Below are positions 11,401-22,057 of a DNA stretch of 64,000 nucleotides, piece by piece. The notes under the pieces are model-generated. The model was not told where the DNA came from. It saw only the letters and a program-made list of their open reading frames with translations, and did not search any database. The position numbers and the translations under genes are program-made. Positions within the stretch are counted from its first letter, which is position 1. Every line of letters starts with the position of its first letter. Origin of the DNA: Dactylis glomerata (Eukaryota > Streptophyta > Magnoliopsida > Poales > Poaceae); NCBI GenBank assembly GCA_007115705.1, contig QXEO01002115.1:5656951-5720950 (forward strand). Reading direction: 5' to 3'.

Positions 11401-13269
11401 CGCCTCATCTGCGCTCGACTGCGTCTGCACAGACTCTGGTTCTTGTTGCGCCTTCGATGCTTCTTTTTCCTGCATCCCCACCGCTTCTGTTACATTGGCC
11501 GCGTCCACTGCAATGGCTATTGCGGCAACTGCACTCGTCTGCACTGGCACAGCTTTTTCTTCTTGCTTCAATACCTCGGTCGCTGCTGCTACTTGTTTTG
11601 TTCCTGGTGCTGAATTTGTAGCACCTGATGTGTCAAACGATACAGACAGTCACTCAATACCAAGCTGACAGCAACCATCGTATATGTTCCGGCCCTGCAA
11701 GCTTTGAAGAGCTCGTGCAGCGTCCTGATCTAGGCCATATTTGATGAAAGCCACAATCCTTGATCTTCCTGGGAAAATTTCAATGGTCTCCACCACCCCA
11801 AAAGGATCAAAGACTTGATGAAGCAAATTCTTCGTGATCTGGTAGACTACACGCTGAATCGTGATGCGAAGTATCCTTTGTGACGTCTTCTCGGCAGGGA
11901 AAGCCATGGTGGTCGGCTCTGATACCAAATGTTGTGGACTTAGATCCACAACGGGATAACTACCGTGCGGAAGATAGCCAGACGGCGTGGCTGCGAGGGG
12001 TTGGGTAGACATAGGCTGAGAAGAGAGAATAACCAGGGAGAGATTAGATTGATTGTTCTTGCTTGACTCCCAATGTGGATACATGTCATCCTTATATAAT
12101 GGATGTTCAGGACCTTGACCTCCTCTAATACGAATAGATCTAGACCTTTCCTAATACAACTGGACTCTTTCCTAATCAAATACTTTCCTAATAGACTCTT
12201 ACTATATTTCTCTCTCATGGACTCCTCCCACGCTGCTACTCCTGCCTTGATACTGTGGACCCATGTCCTGATGTCCACAACAGTTACATGTAGATATCAT
12301 TTATTTACACGGAAACGATGTGAAAATAAACTGGCAAACAACTGCTATGGCCTACAACTCAACTACATGGATCATGAATTCATGATTATATATTATATTA
12401 CATTATATGTGGTTTCCTGTTTAAGTCAGTGCTTTGTTGAACTTGCATGGTTTAAATCATATATTTGTGCTGTGAACTATACAGATAACTTCAAGTAGCT
12501 TTAGTATCATAGTAAATGACACTTAGACGAGCATGTTTTTTTTCTGTAGACAAGAGGGACAAGGCGAAGTTCTACAACTTCTTCTACGAGACACGTTACG
12601 TGAATCCCGAGAATATTTTCGAAACCATCTTTAGTGAGGATCGTGGTTTTACTTGGTCCCACATGTCATGGGAGAGTTTTCACTTCGGAAATTCATCGTC
12701 TGGATTTAGACGGACCGGTGAATCACAAAGACAAAGAGTTGCAAGCGACAGCGAAGAGGAAAGCGACGACGATGACATCGGTGAAACAACCGGCATCGGA
12801 TCACATGCGCACAGGGTCACCCTTGGATTGCCACCGCGTGGTCCACTAACCCTAGATGATGTCAAAACAGCGTGAGTTTACCCTCTGTCATGGTTCCTCA
12901 AATTGTTGTTTGTCTTGACACCGTTACAAAATTTGTATTGGTGCACAAGTAGCGTCCCATTGGTACTGAGCTGAATTACTTGTGGCGTTCGTGCAGCTTC
13001 CGTGCATCTGCTCTGAGGTGGCACCCTGACAAGCACCCAGGCCCTTCACAGGTAACCAGCTCAATTCTTTGTGCGATTAAACATAAGCATACATAATACA
13101 TTGCATCCAGTGCTCACATTGCCACTCAGTCTTTTATCGATATGTGAAGACCTAGATGTTCACACATGATATGCTCTTTACATACGTTTTGCAGGCAGTT
13201 GCGGAGGAGAAGTTTAAGGTGTGTGTCAACGCATACAACTCACTCTGCACCGTCCTCAAGGCCGCCTAG
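8478..13269 (+). CDS. J-domain (DnaJ-like) co-chaperone, seven exons, probable organellar targeting
   Basis: Exons by GT/AG signals and frame: 8478-8597, 9203-9232, 9858-9953, 10110-10230, 12550-12871, 12997-13051, 13195-13269; total 819 nt, 272 residues. The J domain is at the C-terminus (about 222-272) and shows DDVKTAFRASALRWHPDKHPG, with the Hsp70-stimulating HPD at 239-241, then AEEKFKVCVNAYNSL. Helix IV seems to be missing. The N-terminus (MYAASWSKTLPGLRSHLC, then FHSTPVSP) is basic, Ser-rich and without acidic residues, like a mitochondrial presequence. Residues 51-82 are highly charged and an acidic run SDSEEESDDDD lies near 188-198. The family recruits Hsp70 through the HPD loop; no client is predictable. 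Intron 4 is 2.3 kb because a retroelement sits in it. Plausible alternatives are small shifts of exon 4 borders. Confidence 0.88.
9293..9486. repeat. diverged local duplication in J-gene intron 2
   Basis: Two imperfect copies of a roughly 80-base segment follow each other. Both read approximately TCCAGAA, then GTTAATGCCTGA or TTGATGCCTGA, then GCAAATGC, then AGCATGCTCA. The copies start near 9293 and 9413. It looks like an old tandem duplication with no effect on the exons. Confidence 0.5.
10496..10835 (-). repeat. 3' LTR of the RRM-carrying element
   Basis: 340 bases, matching 11930-12282 except for a 12-to-13-base deletion near its plus-strand start (the piece ACAACGGGATAAC is absent) and a few substitutions. 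It ends GTCCACAACA on the plus strand. Confidence 0.9.
11650..11907 (-). CDS. RRM fragment of polypyrimidine-tract-binding-protein type inside the retrotransposon
   Basis: The ATG at 11907 follows the primer-binding site by about 10 bases and opens an 85-residue frame. The product reads RILRITIQRVVYQIT, then LLHQVFDPFGVVETIEIF, then ALQSLQGRNIYDGCCQL. This is an RRM of the polypyrimidine-tract-binding / hnRNP-L-like type, with the conserved ALQGRNIYDGCCQL tail of the beta-4 region. A stop follows at 11650. Further open stretches on the same strand (11571-11386, Ala/Gln-rich; 11379-10885) lie in other frames and may be the degenerate remainder of a longer protein. The protein could bind RNA, perhaps the element transcript; that is speculation. 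Origin by capture of host mRNA is likely. Confidence 0.7.
   Translation of the reverse strand: MAFPAEKTSQRILRITIQRVVYQITKNLLHQVFDPFGVVETIEIFPGRSRIVAFIKYGLDQDAARALQSLQGRNIYDGCCQLGIE
11916..11927 (-). other. primer-binding site (initiator tRNA-Met type)
   Basis: Minus-strand TGGTATCAGAGC lies two bases inside the 5' LTR boundary at 11930. It is complementary to the 3' end of plant initiator tRNA-Met, as in most copia elements, and fixes the element orientation. Confidence 0.85.
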
Positions 13270-13360
13270 TCCTGCTGTTTGTTCCATGGACGGTGTTTTG
13301 CTGCTTGCCAACAGTATTGTTAGCTGGATGGTGACCTCGAATGCGGAGATTTCGCAAGAA

Positions 13361-13422
13361 GCAGTTCGTTTTGAACTGGAAACTCAAGACAGCAGTTTAT
13401 TTTGAACTGGAAACTCAAGACA
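13361..13422. repeat. 31-bp tandem duplication in the 3' UTR of the J-domain gene
   Basis: Two adjacent 31-base units (13361-13391 and 13392-13422) begin GCAGTT and end CTCAAGACA, differing at two positions. They lie about 90 bases after the stop codon. Confidence 0.85.
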
Positions 13423-14393
13423 GCAGTTGGGAGGACATCCAGCGATTCTCCATGATCAGTTTTTCTTTCTTTTTTCAACATTGATTTGATGATAATTTTA
13501 AGAGGATTGACGATATGTCCAAGCTCCAACATCGTTGAAGGAGTCTGTTGTAGCATGTACCAGTACAGTTGTAAGATGTAAACCATGATTCGATTTCTAA
13601 AGGGAAATAAAAGGAACTTGTCTGAACACAATTATGATGAATTGATTGGTGATTCCTGTGCCCCACATGTTTAGTGAAATCTCCCTGGGACACCACGTCC
13701 ACGCCGCCTCCGCCAGCGCCGGCGCCAATGTAGGACGGCGGCGCCTCCGCCGTCCCCGTCTCACGCGCCATCCCCGTCACCAGCCGCTGGTGCTGCCGAT
13801 CCATCTCCGCCGGCCGGGAGCGCGCAGATTCGTCAATTTTCTGCTAGTATTTCTTGGCGTGTGTTTGACTGGGAATATTTTAGTCTTGAGTTAGGCTGAG
13901 CTTGAGCTGTGAGCGAGAGAGTGGAGTAACAGTGGGAGTGAGGAGTGGCGTGGTGTGGTGTACCGTGATTATGTACAGCATACACGTAACTGAAACTCGA
14001 TGGTTTTACGCCATGGATGAGCAATCAATCAAGTACAAAAGGAAAGTAGAAAACAGCATCGGATGCTTCTTCGCCTGGACACTAATTTAACCATTTCGTT
14101 TTTACATGTAAAGAAGATGGAAACGACGAAGGGACTGAGCAGAGGAGACAGGAAATGGCAGCGCTGTAGCAGCCGTGTACCGATCGATGCGTGGGTACAT
14201 ACGTACAGTTCTACACACATGCTGCTTTGTCTCTTCCTCCCCTTGTCTTCATCCATTTTCTATCGCTCAGGCGTGCTCCGGTGCTTGCTGACTAGTAAAA
14301 AAAGTAGATTAGAACTGAACTAACTGATGTGTCTGTTCCTATCCCTTTTCATCATCTATCTACTCCGGGTGCTTGATGAGTAGCACAATAATG
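13423..14393. other. 3' flank of the J-domain gene and intergenic DNA
   Basis: The first 200-250 bases are probably 3' untranslated sequence. A GC-rich block at 13690-13830 gives a minus-strand frame beginning MDRQHQRLVTGMARETGTAE, which I do not recognise; it may be an old exon remnant. The rest shows nothing identifiable. Confidence 0.4.
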
Positions 14394-14491
14394 TACTCCC
14401 TCCGATCGGAAATAACTGTCGGGTATTTAGTACAAACTTTGTACTACGCTAGTACAAAATTGCCGACAGTTATTTCCGATCGGAGGGAGTA
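14394..14491. mobile_element. Stowaway MITE, complete, TA target duplication
   Basis: The element is a 94-base palindrome-like unit with ends CTCCCTCCGATCGGAAATAA and its inverted copy TTATTTCCGATCGGAGGGAG, flanked by TA at 14394-14395 and 14490-14491. A related copy is at 27682-27779. Confidence 0.93.
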
Positions 14492-14609
14492 GCATTCAGT
14501 GAATTAATTGCTGTTGGACACGATAGTTACTCTGCTACGGACCGTTCCAGTTGGAGCGAACCAACAAAAATGTCTGTGTCCTCTTGTGCTCGTCCATGCA
14601 CATTTCGTA

Positions 14610-14774
14610 AACACACATTTTAGGTTCAGTTAAAGTCAATTTAATGAAGTTTGACCAAATATATGGAAATATATATTTTATAATATTAAATTTAATATTT
14701 GTGAAATCACTGTGAAAACTAATTTTACATTATTTGCATTTTTTATTATAGATATTGATATCTTTTTGTATATA
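14610..14774. mobile_element. left half of a Stowaway-type MITE split by a Helitron
   Basis: AT-rich sequence with GAAGTTTGACCAAATATATG and TTATTATAGATATTGATATC resembles the left and central part of long mariner-type MITEs with a TTTGACC inner motif. The expected other half (GGTCAAAGTTATGAAG, ending GAACGAAAGGAGTA) is found at 26235-26304, after the Helitron pair. The left terminal inverted repeat is degenerate. Confidence 0.6.
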
Positions 14775-15599
14775 CTAGTAAGCGTGCACGTGCATCGCAC
14801 GTCTCTAAAATATAACATGTGTCTTTTAAATTCTATTTACTTTTAATCAATGTATAAGTGTTATGTAATTATTTTTCATCGAGCCGGGGAGATATGCGCT
14901 AATGGCCAATCATTGTATCGTGGAGTGTATAATGTACACACGACATTATTTGAAATCCACAAAGCACATATTACAATTAGTTGAAAAAATCACAATTAAA
15001 TCCCAACTTGAAGCAACACTTAAAGACCAACTATTAAGCAGCATTTTTTGTACAGTACTTATTTTATGAAAAAGGTCAACATCTTCAAGCGATCACTAAT
15101 ATCTCATTCCATATCACGCATAGCTTCATTGCCAGCAAACTTCAAATTATGTACCCCCCCAAAAATGCTTAAGCAGATCGATACAACGATACCATACATA
15201 CTACATGTGCAAAATGAATAGGCGTTTAGATAGTCAAAGGACCAATGATTTGCGATAGTAGAAGCTCAATTCTGATGAGGAGTTAGATGTTTTAGCGTTC
15301 TTAGGAGTACTATTCCTTAAAATCATACAATCTGTGAGATTTATGTTGGAATCGTTATCTTGCAAGTCTCGATTTCCCGCATATCAGCATTCATTCCCAA
15401 GTTAGAGCTCATTTTGTTCTAAAATGTGTCATATGAACATTGAATATTGCAAGTAGTAATCTGAGTTAATTTTTCATAAATCGGCGCTATCGTGGTTTTA
15501 TTGCTTTTTTATCACAAATATTCCTCAAACATAACGTGCACTGGTTCCAGTTCATCTAAAATAAATAAATGTGTTATGTATCCTGTAAAAAAACAATCT

Positions 15600-16130
15600 G
15601 ACCGGACCTCAGTCAGTCCCCAAGCTTCACTATCTCTTTTCTCTCGTGACCGCCCCTTTTCCATTTCATCCCCGCCGCCGCCGGCGTGGCACGGCGCACC
15701 CGTCCACTTCCTCCCCGTCGCCGGCGTAGAGGACCGCTCTCTCTCTCTCTCCTGGTTCCCCTCCGCCTGTGTGCAGGAGGGCGCCCTCGCCAGTTTCCCT
15801 TTGGCTGCTGCCGTGATTTCGCTCCCTACCCTGCCTTCCCGCCGCTGCCGCGACGATTGTCCCCTCCCCTGCCTCGCTGCCGCTCGCTCTCTGCATGCTC
15901 ACGGCAGGCCAAGCGACACTGAGCGGTGACATTGGCGCGGACCAGACCTCCTCCGGCCGCGCGCGCGATAAAAGGATTCGCAGCGCTGGCTTTCTCCGCC
16001 CGGCCCGGGCGACAAGTGACGCCGGCAAGGGACGTCCCGCTCTGACGGATTGGACGTGCCGCGAGCCTCCGCAAGCGGGCCAAGTACAGCATGCTCGGTC
16101 GACGCCTCTCCACCTCGCTCGCGATTGGTA
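15600..16130 (+). other. candidate captured gene 5' region inside Helitron A
   Basis: A sharply GC-rich block with CT-rich leader-like sequence (15600-15760) ends with ATG at 16091 opening MLGRRLSTSLAIG, which looks like an organellar presequence, followed by a possible donor (GATTG|GTATTCC). Surrounding Helitron DNA is AT-rich. This fits capture of a host promoter, leader and first exon, as is common for plant Helitrons. The parent gene is not recognised, and the frame runs only a few codons further. Confidence 0.35.
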
Positions 16131-16826
16131 TTCCTCGCACCGTCCTCTCGATTCAGCTGGATTCAGCTCATAATATTCCGTTGTTTACTTTACAGTAGCT
16201 TAGTATTATATTAATGGAATAAGTGAATCGGGAAATATTGGAAAATAGTAGTGGCGCCCTGTTGGAAAAATAGTGATGATCTGCTGACTCCAGACTGCTA
16301 GTTATAGCTTGGAACATGATTGGGGATTGCTATTTATTTTCGAAATTTTCATCTGTCCTAGGTGTTGTGAGCTTAAAAGCTTGATAAAACATGAATGCTA
16401 TCCATTTTTTAGAGCACTGATTTCTTTCTTGTTAACATTAGCACTAACATGGTTAGGATATGAACTTGAAGAATTGGCCAACCAGTGAGCATCTTCTGAA
16501 AATGTAATAAATTGGTTAATGTTTTTTTTGTGACTTGAACACTCTACTCTTCCCAGAAAATGATATAAAAGCTTCGTATAACTGTTCTTCAGCAATATAA
16601 GTATGATAAACACATTCAGCGAGATTTTTTTTTTTTTGACATGCCAAAACAGAAACAGAAGCGATGGACATAGAATCACTCATGCAAATTTCAAGACATA
16701 AACCAAAAGTGTTGGTGCCAACATGAGAGGTGAATCCCAATCGCAGAACAAAATAGGCTTAAGAAATATTGAATAATATTCCTTTATTTCATCCCTTAAT
16801 TTGCTGGTTTGTACATGCAATAAATG

Positions 16827-17085
16827 TTAGGGCTCGTTTGGCACCCATCATTTCATTTCATTTGGTATAAATGAAATGAAATGATATGATGAAATCATTT
16901 CATTTGGAAAAGCCACAGAAATGACAGGGTACCACATAGGTATTAAGATTAGGCATGGGATGAAAATCATGGAATTCGAAATGAATTCCGTAACCAATTC
17001 CGTGGCAGCCAAACAAGTAATTTCTAGAATCACAAATGAATTCCTTGATTCTAGCACCAAATGATGGGAGCCAAACGAGTCCTTA
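16827..17085. mobile_element. Tourist-like MITE, complete, TTA target duplication
   Basis: Element 16830-17082 starts GGGCTCGTTTGGCACCCATC and ends in the near-inverse GATGGGAGCCAAACGAGTCC, flanked by TTA at 16827-16829 and 17083-17085. This matches PIF/Harbinger-derived Tourist MITEs. It lies inside Helitron A. Confidence 0.88.
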
Positions 17086-17639
17086 TAGGAAATCATAACC
17101 CGATAAATGTTGCTCTAAATCAATAAACACCAAAAACTGGGATAAGTAATTACCTCTTCCAAATTAGCCTCAAATATTTCCTTATCTTTTCTACAAACTC
17201 TTGTGGAACTTGAGAGATGTTAGTTTCATAAAGCACATAAGTGAAAGAAAATATATCAATGTTAGTTGCAGCATTATCTAATTCATCAAAACTCTCTACA
17301 TATAGACCATAGAGGGCCATTTACATCTCGAGATCATGGTCAGATAGCACATAGTCATCTCCACTTGTGCAGTACAGCTGAAGTCCAAGCCTTGAAATGA
17401 TTTGTGCCAGGGGATTTTCTTCAAAAACAACATGAAGCCTGGTGCATAGTGCACATATAATTTGAAAATAAGATTCAAAACAATGGCAATGAATTAACTT
17501 TTGGATATGCACAGATTGAACGATACTGTAAAAGTAGTAGCCGGCAGCCTGTACCTACACATAAAATGTGAGAACCTGGATGAAGCTGTCATGGTAGAGG
17601 TGTGCGCACGACAATGGCCGTGTGTGCAGTGGCGGCAGT

Positions 17640-17850
17640 GAGTTGGAGGCGCCGCCGGAGAGCTTCAGCAGGGCAGGGCACGGGCGTCGGCAGAGCCCAA
17701 GCAGCGTCATAGGCGGCAGCGGGACATAACGGTGCTGACCAGATACGAAGTTGATGGGAACGGCGGCGGCGTGTTGGAGGCGTCGCCGGAGAGCTTCGGC
17801 AAGACACAGGCACGGGTCTCAAGCAGCGTCACGGGCGTCATCAGGGCATG
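17640..17850. repeat. diverged tandem duplication in GC-rich 5' part of Helitron A
   Basis: Two copies of GTTGGAGGCG(C/T)CGCCGGAGAGCTTC followed by a shared AAGCAGCGTCA occur at about 17642-17710 and 17774-17835. The GC-rich block may be a captured host fragment close to the Helitron 5' end. Confidence 0.6.
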
Positions 17851-18459
17851 GCGGCGGCTGATCGGAGATGGAGATGATGGGCTTGGAGCCTTGGACGTGG
17901 TCAACTGTTTTGAGATGCCTTTTTGTCTATCAGGAGCCGTTTCTTTACGTGATTTGCGCGGCTGTTGAGACGTGGGAGATGTGCTGGGTGTGTTGAGTTG
18001 AGGCTCAACATTGGACCGGCGTGAACCATTTGATCGTGAGTGTTTAACGGCTGCGATTGAATGTATCCTAACAAGTTTGTGCCTTTATAAGTACTAGTAA
18101 GTGTGCACGTGCAACGCACGTCACGTCTATACGATCGCTCAATAAAATTTTGTCTCATGTTTCTATAACATGTGTCATGCTAACAGTCCTTTCATTCTTA
18201 AGGTATATGTTTCTTGATATCAAAAAATTACATCCATGAATATATAAAGACTTCTGCTAAATATCAGCTAGCTGTTTTTCAATTCGTGCACACTCGTTTT
18301 TCTGCCCGTTCGTGCTGTCTTTGAGATTCGCGTTTTTGTGAGGTGATGTTTGTGCCTGTTTTGGGCCCATATTCCTTAACCAGGTTTGGTAGCGAGGCCC
18401 GTTTTGTGTCCTGCCCGTTAGCTTGTTTGTCGCTGGTCGTAATTTTTTAATTTTTTTTA

Positions 18460-18790
18460 GAGCGGTGTCTGAGTCTGACAGGTGCAGGTAGAGGTGGCGT
18501 CTCCTTGAGTGCATCAGCTCGCCGAGAAATCTGGAGGCGGCGGGGGTCTTTGGAGGAGAGTTCGCCGGCGGCAAAGGTTTGCTTGAGTTTCCTCTCACTA
18601 TCGCTCCGCGCATCCCGTCTATAGGTTCCTCTTCGCACGGCCGCGTTGTTGATAGTATCCTCTGTCTTGCTGTTGTGGGGGGAGGGGGATTTCTAGTGAG
18701 TCGCCGGCCGGCGGCCGTAGAGTTTTTGTGTTAGCTGTTCTCCGCTCCTGACTTGTTACTGGTCTCTATGCATGGTCGTGCGCTGAACTT
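18460..18790 (+). other. GC-rich leader-like block in Helitron B
   Basis: Locally GC-rich DNA with CCGCC/GGCGG motifs, unlike the T-rich sequence that follows. It could be a captured 5' untranslated region or first exon, but no convincing frame is present. Confidence 0.25.
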
Positions 18791-19576
18791 TTCTAGTTCG
18801 TGGTCAATATGGTGTACTGTGTGTAGAGGATTGCTGATTTTTTTTCAGTCTCCATGAATGTATCACGTTGAAGGATTTCTATGAGAAGGACTGCAACAAA
18901 TTGGTGTAGGAGACGGGAGGTGTGTTCTAGTTGGATCAATGGGTATTGCCCAAGGATTTCAACTGCTGTATATGACCTACTCATCTTTTATCCTGATATG
19001 CTCGCAGGGACATGCAACTGTTGGCAACATTTGGTGGAGCTCACTGCCTTGGAGCTTTTGGTCTACTCGTGCACACTTGAATCTGTGACCATTTGGAAAA
19101 TGATTAGCATGCTCTGGATGTACAGTATTTTCTGTGTGTGTATTTACTGATCTATTATCTATACATGTTTAGAGGGATTCATCATGGTCAGTTAATCTGG
19201 AATTGCAGGACTAGCTGCCATGTACATTTAGATGTGATGTGTCACGGCAACATTTTGTCCTCTGTTGGTCTTTTTGCCCAGAGAGGAGTCCATGGACTCT
19301 GCTCACTTTTATTTTGTATGGGTATTAGAAACAAAGTTTTGGCCTCGAATCATCTACCTGCTGGGGTGTCACTTTTGGACAAAAGTAGGGACTATTTGCT
19401 GGATAGAATTTGTTACCTACTGGGGTGTCACATTTTAATTCAGTTTGTTTGGAACTCAATCAACCTTGAGGCTCTAGTATTTAGTGTCTTTCTTGTTCAG
19501 TTTTTTCTGTCCTATGTTTCAGTCTTTGATTCTTCCTCCATCTTGGGTCAGTCTTGGAAGTCCCTACCTTTGCCCT

Positions 19577-20853
19577 CATTGTTTTCTCATTATCATTCAT
19601 CTGTTAATTTCCCTAGTCTTCTTTGCTAATTCCGTGCTATTGTCTATGTTTCGCAGTGTTTTCTCTCTTTCGTGAGTTTGTGGCAGCTTAGTTTCTTTTT
19701 CTTCTGTCTTAAGTTTCAGTTTAGCCGGTCTTTCGTAGTCTCAGATTATAGTTATTCAGTTTTGTCAGTCTATATTTTGTCCTGATTTTACATGTCTTTG
19801 CTATTTTTTTCTCAGTCTTTTAGTGCAAAACATGGTTTTCGGTCATGGTTAATCAGTGTTTCAGTTTTCAATTTCTTTTATTCTCCCACTTGTGATTTTT
19901 GATTTGCAGTTCCTTCCATTCTTGCACTTGTCATTTTCATTATCTTTTCAAATCGGGCTTTGAGTTATTCATTTGTCTTTATCATTTACCCGTTCAATTT
20001 TCTCTATCATTCTTCAGTTTCGTTTCTTTTCTAAGTACTCTTTGTCTTTTTATTCTTGATTTTTATTTTATCAGTTCTTTATTTCATATGTAAGTCAAGT
20101 CCATAACAACATGTTTTCAATCTCTGTTTTGTAATTTTATTGTTTTCATTTTTCATTTTTTAGTCTTTATTTACTTTTTGTATGTTTCAGTTTTTCTTTC
20201 ATTTTCTCAGTACCTCATTCTGCCCTCTGTTAAGTTCTATGTTTCCTCATTGTTTTCTCATTATCATTAATCTGTTAATTTCCTCAGTGTTTCTTTCGTG
20301 AGTTTGTAGCAGCTTAGTTTCTTTTTCTTATGTCTTAAGTTTCAGTTCAGTCGTAGTCACAAATTATAGTTATTCAGTTTCGTTGGTCTATATTTTGTCA
20401 GTCCTGATTTTACATGTCTTTGCTATTTTTTTCTCAGTCTTTATGTGCAAAACATGATTTTTGGTCATGGTTAATCAGTGTTTCAGTTTTCATTCTCTTT
20501 TATTCTCCCACTTGTGATTTTTGATTTTCAGTTCCTTCCATCCTTGCACTTGTCATTTTCATTATCTTTCTTAATTGGGCTTTGAGTTATTCATTTTTCT
20601 TTGTCATTTACCCGTTCAATCTTCTCTATCATTCTTCAGTTTAGTTTCTTTTCTAAGTACTCTTTGTCTTTTCATTCTTGAGTTCTATTTTATCAGTTCT
20701 TTATTTCATATGTAAGTCATGTTCATAACAACATGTTTTCAGTCTCTGTTTTGTCATTTTATTGTTTTCATTCTTCATTTTTTAGTCTTTATTTACTTTT
20801 TGTATGTTTCAGTTTGTCTTTCATTTTTTCAGTACCTCATTCTGCCCTATGTT
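19577..20853 (+). repeat. two-copy tandem duplication (unit about 620-670 bp), T-rich
   Basis: Markers recur in the same order about 620-670 bases apart: CATTGTTTTCTCATTATCAT (19577, 20248), GTGAGTTTGT(G/A)GCAGCTTAG, then CAGTCTTT with GTGCAAAACATG, then AGTTCCTTCCAT, then TCAGTACCTCATTCTGCCCT (about 20207, 20829). The second copy is shorter at its start, where about 50 bases are missing. The composition is TTC/CAGT-rich. A LINE-type insertion interrupts the end of the second copy. Confidence 0.85.
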
Positions 20854-22057
20854 CTCTCGAAACTGGCTTTCGCCCCGCTATATATTATATAGCAACCACA
20901 CCGACGATACAGGAGTTTGGAACAAAGGTGCTGGGGCAACAGTAAAAACATGCCCAAAATAAAAGAAATGAAGAAAACGGCGAAGCGACAAAGAGATGAA
21001 GACCCGTAACCGCTGCGCCCTCCGACTTTTCCCACCATGCTCCAAGCACTCCGAAGCGTCCAGAGCCAAGCAGCACCTTCAAGAAGGAAATCATCGTCAA
21101 CACGGCGCCGCTGCCCGGACCAGATGGTCCTAGGGTTTCCCCCGGCTCAAAGTAAAGTAGATGGAGGCTTCCCACGACGCCCTCCAGGAAGGAATGACAC
21201 CACATGGAAGCGGCACCGCGCCAGGGTCAGACACGCCGACAGAGATTTCTCCCGACCCCCGCCCATAAAAAAACTCAGACAGAAAGGACCACCACCACCA
21301 AGCATCATTGCCCACCAACACGCGCCACCACGGTCTTGCGGTCACCATCCCTGTCGCTTCGAGATCAATGGTGTGTGGCCTGGAAGGTGGTGGTACACGA
21401 CACTGTCAGGACAAGGACAACAGCTCTGCAACCATGCCAGAGGAGCCCACCTCCACCACCAAGCTACGATCATCGACCGGACAGAGTAGTCAGGACACAC
21501 CAGACCCATACTGGCCCGGCCGGGTCCAAACGGACCCGTAAAGCCCTGACCGCCCTGCTGCAACAGGCAGGTCGCGCCGCCGTCCCTATCCCACCTGCAT
21601 CAGCACCACCATCTCCAGAAGGCACCATGAAGTGCAGGGCCCCGGCCCGCCCAAGCCCATCTGGGGCCTGCCCGAGCCCATCTGAGGCCCGGGTTGCCCA
21701 GATCTGGGCCAGGCGGCCACCACCGCAGCCTGGCGCCCTGCCACGCGCGCCACCGCGCGGCGCCGATGCACCATCGCCTCCCGGACACGCCGGACCGAGG
21801 TCAACCGAAGAGCACCACCGCCAGACCGAGCAGGGCCCCGACCCTCCCGTCCAAGGCGCGGGGAAAGGCAGGCTGCCGCCGCCGGCGTCGCCCGGGCTTC
21901 GCCCGACGACCTCTGCCGGCGGCGGCGGCGGAGGAAGGGGCAGAGGGATGGAGGCGGCGGCGGTAGGATGGTGTTCGTCCCGTCGCCCTCGGGGGGGGGG
22001 GGGGGGGGGGCGAGAGGACGAGAGGGGTTATGTTTTCGGCCCATTCTGCCCTATGTT
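20838..22057 (-). mobile_element. LINE-type insertion, 5'-GC-rich, with 16-bp target duplication
   Basis: The 16-base sequence CATTCTGCCCTATGTT flanks the insert exactly (20838-20853 and 22042-22057). On the minus strand the insert (22041-20854) starts with CCGAAAACATAACCCCTCTC, a C-run and a GC-rich leader, and ends ATATAATATATAGCGGGGCG then AAAGCCAGTTTCGAG, similar to 3' ends of grass LINE copies. Length is about 1.2 kb and no reverse transcriptase is present, so it is an internally deleted or non-autonomous copy moved by LINE machinery. The large frames here (for example 21204-22091 plus) are composition artefacts. Confidence 0.8.

Larger units (their letters stand above)
10491..12287 (-). 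mobile_element. complete small copia-like LTR retrotransposon carrying an RRM segment
   Basis: Direct target duplication GTTAC lies at 10491-10495 and 12283-12287. LTRs are 10496-10835 and 11930-12282, ending in TGTTGTGGAC and GTCCACAACA; the left copy has TATTGTGGAC. In minus orientation the primer-binding site TGGTATCAGAGC (11927-11916, initiator tRNA-Met type) follows the 5' LTR after two bases, and a purine-rich tract CCGGGAGGGGTGTAG (10850-10836) precedes the 3' LTR. The internal part is only about 1.1 kb and has no gag zinc knuckle, integrase or reverse transcriptase, so the element is non-autonomous. It sits in intron 4 of the J-domain gene, antisense to it. Confidence 0.9.

Noticed and set aside
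21991..22010. Run of about 18-20 G as a special structure
   Set aside because: It is part of a G/C-run leader of the LINE-type insertion; run length may also be a sequencing artefact.
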